NCBI GenBank assembly: GCA_023105745.1
Contig: JALGQZ010000013.1
Coordinates: 648,501 to 712,500, forward strand
Direction of reading: 5' to 3'
Length of the DNA stretch: 64,000 bases
Source of the DNA: Austropuccinia psidii
Taxonomy: Eukaryota > Basidiomycota > Pucciniomycetes > Pucciniales > Sphaerophragmiaceae
Part shown: one piece after another, positions 59,275 to 64,000 of the stretch
Layout: the number at the start of each line of letters is the position of its first letter
Position numbering within the stretch: position 1 is the stretch's first letter
The notes under the pieces: model-generated
Told to the model about the DNA's origin: nothing
The model's input: the letters and a program-made list of their open reading frames with translations, nothing else
The model's database searches: none
Position numbers and translations under genes: made by a program

Positions 59275-61771
59275 TTAAGCCTATTTTTGATTCTGTCAGG
59301 CTTATATGTAGGTTTTATTGTATAATTCCATAAGACTGGATTTCCCTATTATTTATTCAATTGTAGAAATATGTTGGTTATTTCTATTCTGAATGCTAAA
59401 TTCTTCTATTCCTCCCTACTATTGATGTTGTTCCTGAGTGTGTGTGATTTTTAATCATGTCCTTTGAGTGGTGATTTCCTGAATTAGTGATTTTGATCTT
59501 GATTTTCCAACTGTTAATTTTCAAAAAAAATTCTTGAAACTGGTAAAAAAAGGTATGGAATACCACAATAAATATTAAAGTTTAAATATGAATAATCTTT
59601 ACAGATTAAATATCTGAATATAAAGATAAATTATATTGAAATTAGGCAGATTTTAATCCAGAAAGAATCTTATATTAATGATTAATTACTTAATTATTGA
59701 AAGATTTTATGTGAATTTATACTAAAAAAGAGACAGACTGCTATAAAACCATTTTATCTTAAGAAAATCCATGTTGATTTAGACATTATATTACCTAATT
59801 TTCTTCTATTATTATTAACTTAATTGTTTTATTTCATATTGAGGAAAATTATAAATATTAATTTTAAAAATATTTTTTGAGGCAAGGATCACCAAGATTA
59901 AGTAAACAATGAGTAATATTAAATATCATTTAGTTCTATAAAACTCTTTAGAGGAGGTATTTTAACTTATAAAGAAAATATGGATATTTAAATTAAAATA
60001 TTTAGATTTATATTTCCATTTAAAATATTTCATTATAAAATACCAAGGTTTTAATTAGTAATTATTATAATTTTTTATAAGAAAGATATTGATTTATCAT
60101 TATATACTTTCTTCTCATAAGTAACTATAACATCAATTTACTTTATTTTTTTTTCTCATTCAAGTTTTTTTCTTTCTGATTAAAAATTAATTCATTACCC
60201 TATATATCCCTTCTGAGAATAATCAATTATTAATTTAACCTCTATATATAGTGGGTTATTTTAAAAGTTGAAATACTAGGATGATATTTTAAATAATGAA
60301 TGATCTTCTGAGTTTCTATTTCATGAAGCTTGGGGGGAAGCCATATCAAAAAGTGTAATACAGAACCAATACCTAATATTAATACAGCTTATATAGAGGA
60401 AATTAAAATATATTTTTGAATTTGAATAGAAGCTGAAATCAATTCTAATTAATAATTCACTTATTTAAAGATATTTAATTTAAATCACTTGCTATATATT
60501 TTTTTTGATTCTATTTCATAGTCATTTTTCATTTTTTTTTTTTTTCCAAGTTTTTTTTTTTTTGAATCCCTTTTTTAATTATTAGGATTTATGAAAAGTC
60601 CTCTATGAATTAAAAAATTGAAAATTTTTTTTATTTAAACTAAATTTTTTAATAACTAAGTTATTAAGAAATTGTTTTTATTTTTATTTTAAAATTTATA
60701 AACAATTAAAAAAAAAAAAAAAAAAAAAAAACTAATCTATTAAAATTAATTAATGAAATTATTTCATAATGTCTCAAAATTGAATTTTTCTAAAAGAAAT
60801 TTGAAATAAATTTTTATATTCTTATTAAAAATTTAAGGATAATTAATCTTAATATCAAATATCTATTTTAAATAATATGTCACTACTCATTTCTGAAGAA
60901 ATAGACAATTTAGCTATTGTTTTTTTTTTTTTTTGTGATGATTGAAATCCATTGTTCTCTAAAAAAAAGAAATAACTGTGATAAATGAGCTCTTTAATAA
61001 AAAAAAAAAGAAATATTTCTCAAAATGTATTTGGAAAGATTATTAAAAGTTTTTGAAATTGAATTTAAACTGATAAATTCATAAAAACTGAAAAAAAATA
61101 TATATAGTAAAGTCAGGATCATGAGAAATTTGAAATTTGAAGCTAATTAAAGTAGATCTATAGCTCACTTAAATTTCTTTCAGATAAAAGATTTTAATAA
61201 TTATTGTTTTTATTTTTGATCTTTATGTTGAAAAGGAGGCTTCAAATATTTAATAAATTAATATTTTGAAAATATAAAAAACAAAAATAAGTTGAAAACT
61301 TTTTAGAAGTAAAGTTTAAGAATTAAAAACTTTAATTTAGAGTCATTTCAAACCAGCTTCAAAATATTTTATAAATCACTCTCAAAAGATTTTAAGTTAT
61401 TTATTGAAAATTTCCTAAGAAATTAAGATTTTTTTTGAGTTTAGTTGTATATTAATTTATGAAAATTTTCATCTCAGAAAGTTTTCAAGCTCATAAATAG
61501 AAATAAAAAAGAAAAAAAAAAAAGATATAAATTATTTATTTTCTTTTAAAAAAAAAGATTAATTTTTAAGATATGAGATCTTTCCTTTTGAGTTTAAATA
61601 AATTTTAATTTAAAAATTACCAAAAATCTCAAATTTATTATTTAGGTTTTTAATTTATGGCTTTTATTAGATCAAGAGTTTTGAAATTAAGCATTTTTTA
61701 ATTTAATTTTCAAATTAAGCACACTCAGTAATTTTATTTTATTTTATTTTATTTTAATCATCATCATCATC
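59275..61771. other. AT-rich region upstream of SulP gene
   Basis: No gene supported; AT-rich with long A and T runs near 60530-60560, 60710-60730 and 60920-60935. The final 35 bases before the SulP ATG are a (ATTTT)n tract followed by (ATC)n, resembling the tract before the phosphatase gene. Confidence 0.55.
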
Positions 61772-63963
61772 ATGTCAATTATTCATCATCATCTTCATCA
61801 TCTTCAACAAGAATCTTCTCATCAAGAATTTAATAATTCAAATTCTACTTCTTCTGCTTCTTCAAGTTATTTTAATAATCAAGTTCAAACTAATGAAACA
61901 ACTAAATTATTATCAAATCCATCAGTTAAGTAATTCATTCATTTCATCTTACTCATAATTTAAATTCAAATATCTTTTCAACTTATTTATTTATTTATTT
62001 TTAGGTTAATTCAAATCTTAATAAATCTTACAAGATCTTTTTATTAAAAAGATTAAATTATTACATTCCGGCAACTGATTGGATACCTCATTATTCAATT
62101 AAAGATTTATTTCATGATTCAATCTCAGGTATAACTATCGCTTGCTTATTAATCCCTCAATCTATCGGTTACGCTTCTCAATTAGCTCAAATTCCTCCAA
62201 TTAATGGTAAAGTACACTTAAATTTTTCTCTTTCTTTCTTTTCGTTAATCTTAATCTTAATCTTAACCTTTTTATTTTATTTTTTTATTATCATTAATCA
62301 ATCTTAAAATCTTTGCAAGTTTAGGTTTATTCTCAGCCGCTATTCCTGCTATCATTTATCCTTTACTTTGTACAGGTAGAACTGTATCAGTAGGACCTGA
62401 AGCTGCTCTCAGTTTATTAGTCGGTCAAAATATAAAACAAATCATTCATAATCAAAATCATCAATCAAATCAAAACATTTCTAATCAAGATCTAATTCAA
62501 CTCTCTTTAACTATATCAACTTTATTAACTTTAGAAACAGGTCTCATCAGCTTCCTTTTCGGTTTCTTTAGATTAGGCTTCTTAGATGCTATCTTATCTA
62601 AAGCCCTCTTAAGAGGTTTTGTTAGCGCTATCGCCATCATCATCGCTATAGAACAATTACCCATCTTATTAGGCTTAAACTCTTTAGAAAAACTTGACAA
62701 AATTAACTCCTTCAATATAATCGATAAATTGATTTGGGTCATCTCAAATATCTTGAAATCTCATCATTTTACTTGTTTAATTTCCTTCTTTACTTTAATC
62801 TCAATCTTAATCATCAAAAAACTTAAAACTTCAACTTATTCTAAAAAATTCATTCCTTTGATCAAATTCTTACCTGAAATCCTCTTAATCACTACAATCT
62901 CTAGCTTTTTAACTGATCTATTCAATTGGCAAAATTTCGGTATTGATGTCTTAGGTCATGTTTCAATCAGTCAAGTCAAATTAGGTTTACCTTGGAATCA
63001 AATCTCAAAACAATTAGTCGATGATACCATCGGTACAGCTTTCACTTTATGCATTTGCGGTCTTGTCGATTCTATCGTTGCTGCAAAAGCTGAAGCTGCA
63101 GTTTCTCATTATTCTATTAGCTCTAATAGAGAATTAGTAGCTTTAGGTTTAGCTAATATTACCACTTCTTTTATTCAAGGTGATATGCCTGGTAAATTCA
63201 TCAATATCTTTTCTTTTTATCATCAATCAATTCAATCTTAATTTTATTCATTTCATTTTATTTCATTTCTTATCTTATCTTATCTTAGCATACGGTTCCA
63301 TTACTCGTAGTAGGCTAAATACTTCAACTGGTGCTCGAACTCCTTTAGCCTCAATCATCACAGGTCTAACCATTATCCTTGCTAGTTATTTCTTTTTGGA
63401 TTATCTCTTTTTTTTACCAAAATGCGTCTTAGCTGTCATCATCGTCCTTGTGGTCATCAATCTCTTATCTGAATTACCTCAAGATTTAATTTTCTTTTGG
63501 AAACTAAACGGTTGGACTGAATTGGCCTTAATGACTGTAAGCTTTTTAAACAACTTAAAAAAAAAAACTTTTCTTATTCTTACATCCTTCATAACTTAAT
63601 AAAAAAACATCTTCAATTTAATTCATTCAAACTCAATTCATGACAATCAGACATTAATAAAATGTTTATAGTTCACCTTTTTTTTAACTTTGGCATTTGA
63701 TATCAAAACAGGTATTCTTATCTCAGTCGGTGTAAGCTTAATCTTAACTGTAAAAGATGCAACTGGGATTCGTGTTAGGATCTTAGGGAGAAATCCAATA
63801 TCCCATACATGGGAACCAATCGATCCTAAAAAAACTCAGACTGAGGAATCTGCCAGAGAAATTGAGGAAGAAATTCCAGGGGTCCTAATCGTTAAAATTA
63901 GGGAATCATTGAGCTTTGCTAATGCTGGAGGTTTAAAAGAAAGATTAAGACGCTTAGAGATGT
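61772..63963 (+). CDS. SulP-family anion (sulfate) transporter with STAS domain, 5 exons visible, truncated by window end
   Basis: Membrane anion transporter of the SLC26/SulP family. Exons 61772-61924, 62005-62206, 62325-63191, 63289-63536, 63672-63963 (donor GTAAGT at 63964, where the window runs out), at least 587 residues in one frame. The N-terminus is His/Gln/Ser-rich; the His run comes from a (ATC)n tract overlapping the start. Core motifs: GITIACLLIPQSIGYA, TGRTVSVGPEAALSLLVG, NRELVALGLANI (386-397), MPGYGSITRSRLN and GARTPLASIITGL, with about ten or more hydrophobic helices between. The cytosolic STAS domain starts near residue 559 (PGVLIVKIRESLSFANA). Sulfate is the usual fungal substrate; the exact ion and membrane are not decidable here. 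Start: first ATG; donor GTTAAG at 61925 is non-canonical at +3 but is the only option that keeps the frame open. AT-biased codons. Confidence 0.93.
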
Positions 63964-64000
63964 GTAAGTATTTCATAAAATTAAAATTTTATTCATAAAT

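Overview
The window looks like a nuclear contig from an AT-rich, intron-rich basidiomycete fungus, most likely a rust (Pucciniales). Three host genes have many short GT-AG introns. The rest is long non-coding stretches packed with transposable elements (TEs). The chromodomain Ty3/gypsy element and its extra zinc-cluster ORF resemble, from memory and unchecked, a high-copy family I associate with the myrtle rust Austropuccinia psidii. That species name is a guess.

Layout: (1) 1869-3428 (+), a 12-exon gene for a GPR1/FUN34/YaaH acetate-transporter-family protein, recovered by manual splicing because most exons are tiny. (2) 9245-11418 (-), 18595-20416 continued at 30550-30634 (+), and 40265-42179 (+): three copies of one 1.9-2.2 kb element with TG...CA-type ends and separate 5-bp target-site duplications, read as solo LTRs. 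(3) 20417-30544: a complete Ty3/gypsy chromovirus on the minus strand, inserted inside solo LTR B with duplication of GCATG. It has near-identical LTRs, gag, a -1 slippery site, protease, RT, RNase H, integrase and chromodomain, but its coding frames are broken. Between pol and its 3' LTR, on the opposite strand, lies an intact two-exon gene with a Zn2Cys6-like cysteine cluster. (4) 30640-36199: an extremely AT-rich block of poly-A and poly-T tracts. (5) 36200-38515 (+): a six-exon mitochondrial-type PP2C phosphatase. (6) 51242-55385: a decayed Ty1/copia-like element (-) with a recognisable integrase core. (7) 57456-59272: a Tc1-like DD34E transposon with 38-bp inverted repeats and a broken transposase. 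(8) 61772 to the window end: a SulP anion transporter with STAS domain, truncated by the window.

The host genes are not an operon and show no shared pathway, although acetate transport and a pyruvate-dehydrogenase-type phosphatase both touch acetyl-CoA metabolism. The intergenic DNA is dominated by old, AT-eroded repeats with younger insertions on top. The most noteworthy object is the antisense, spliced zinc-cluster gene carried by the gypsy element. A possible self-priming structure and a canonical -1 frameshift heptamer in the same element come next. I saw no convincing rRNA, tRNA or CRISPR locus; one tRNA-promoter-like fragment is noted.
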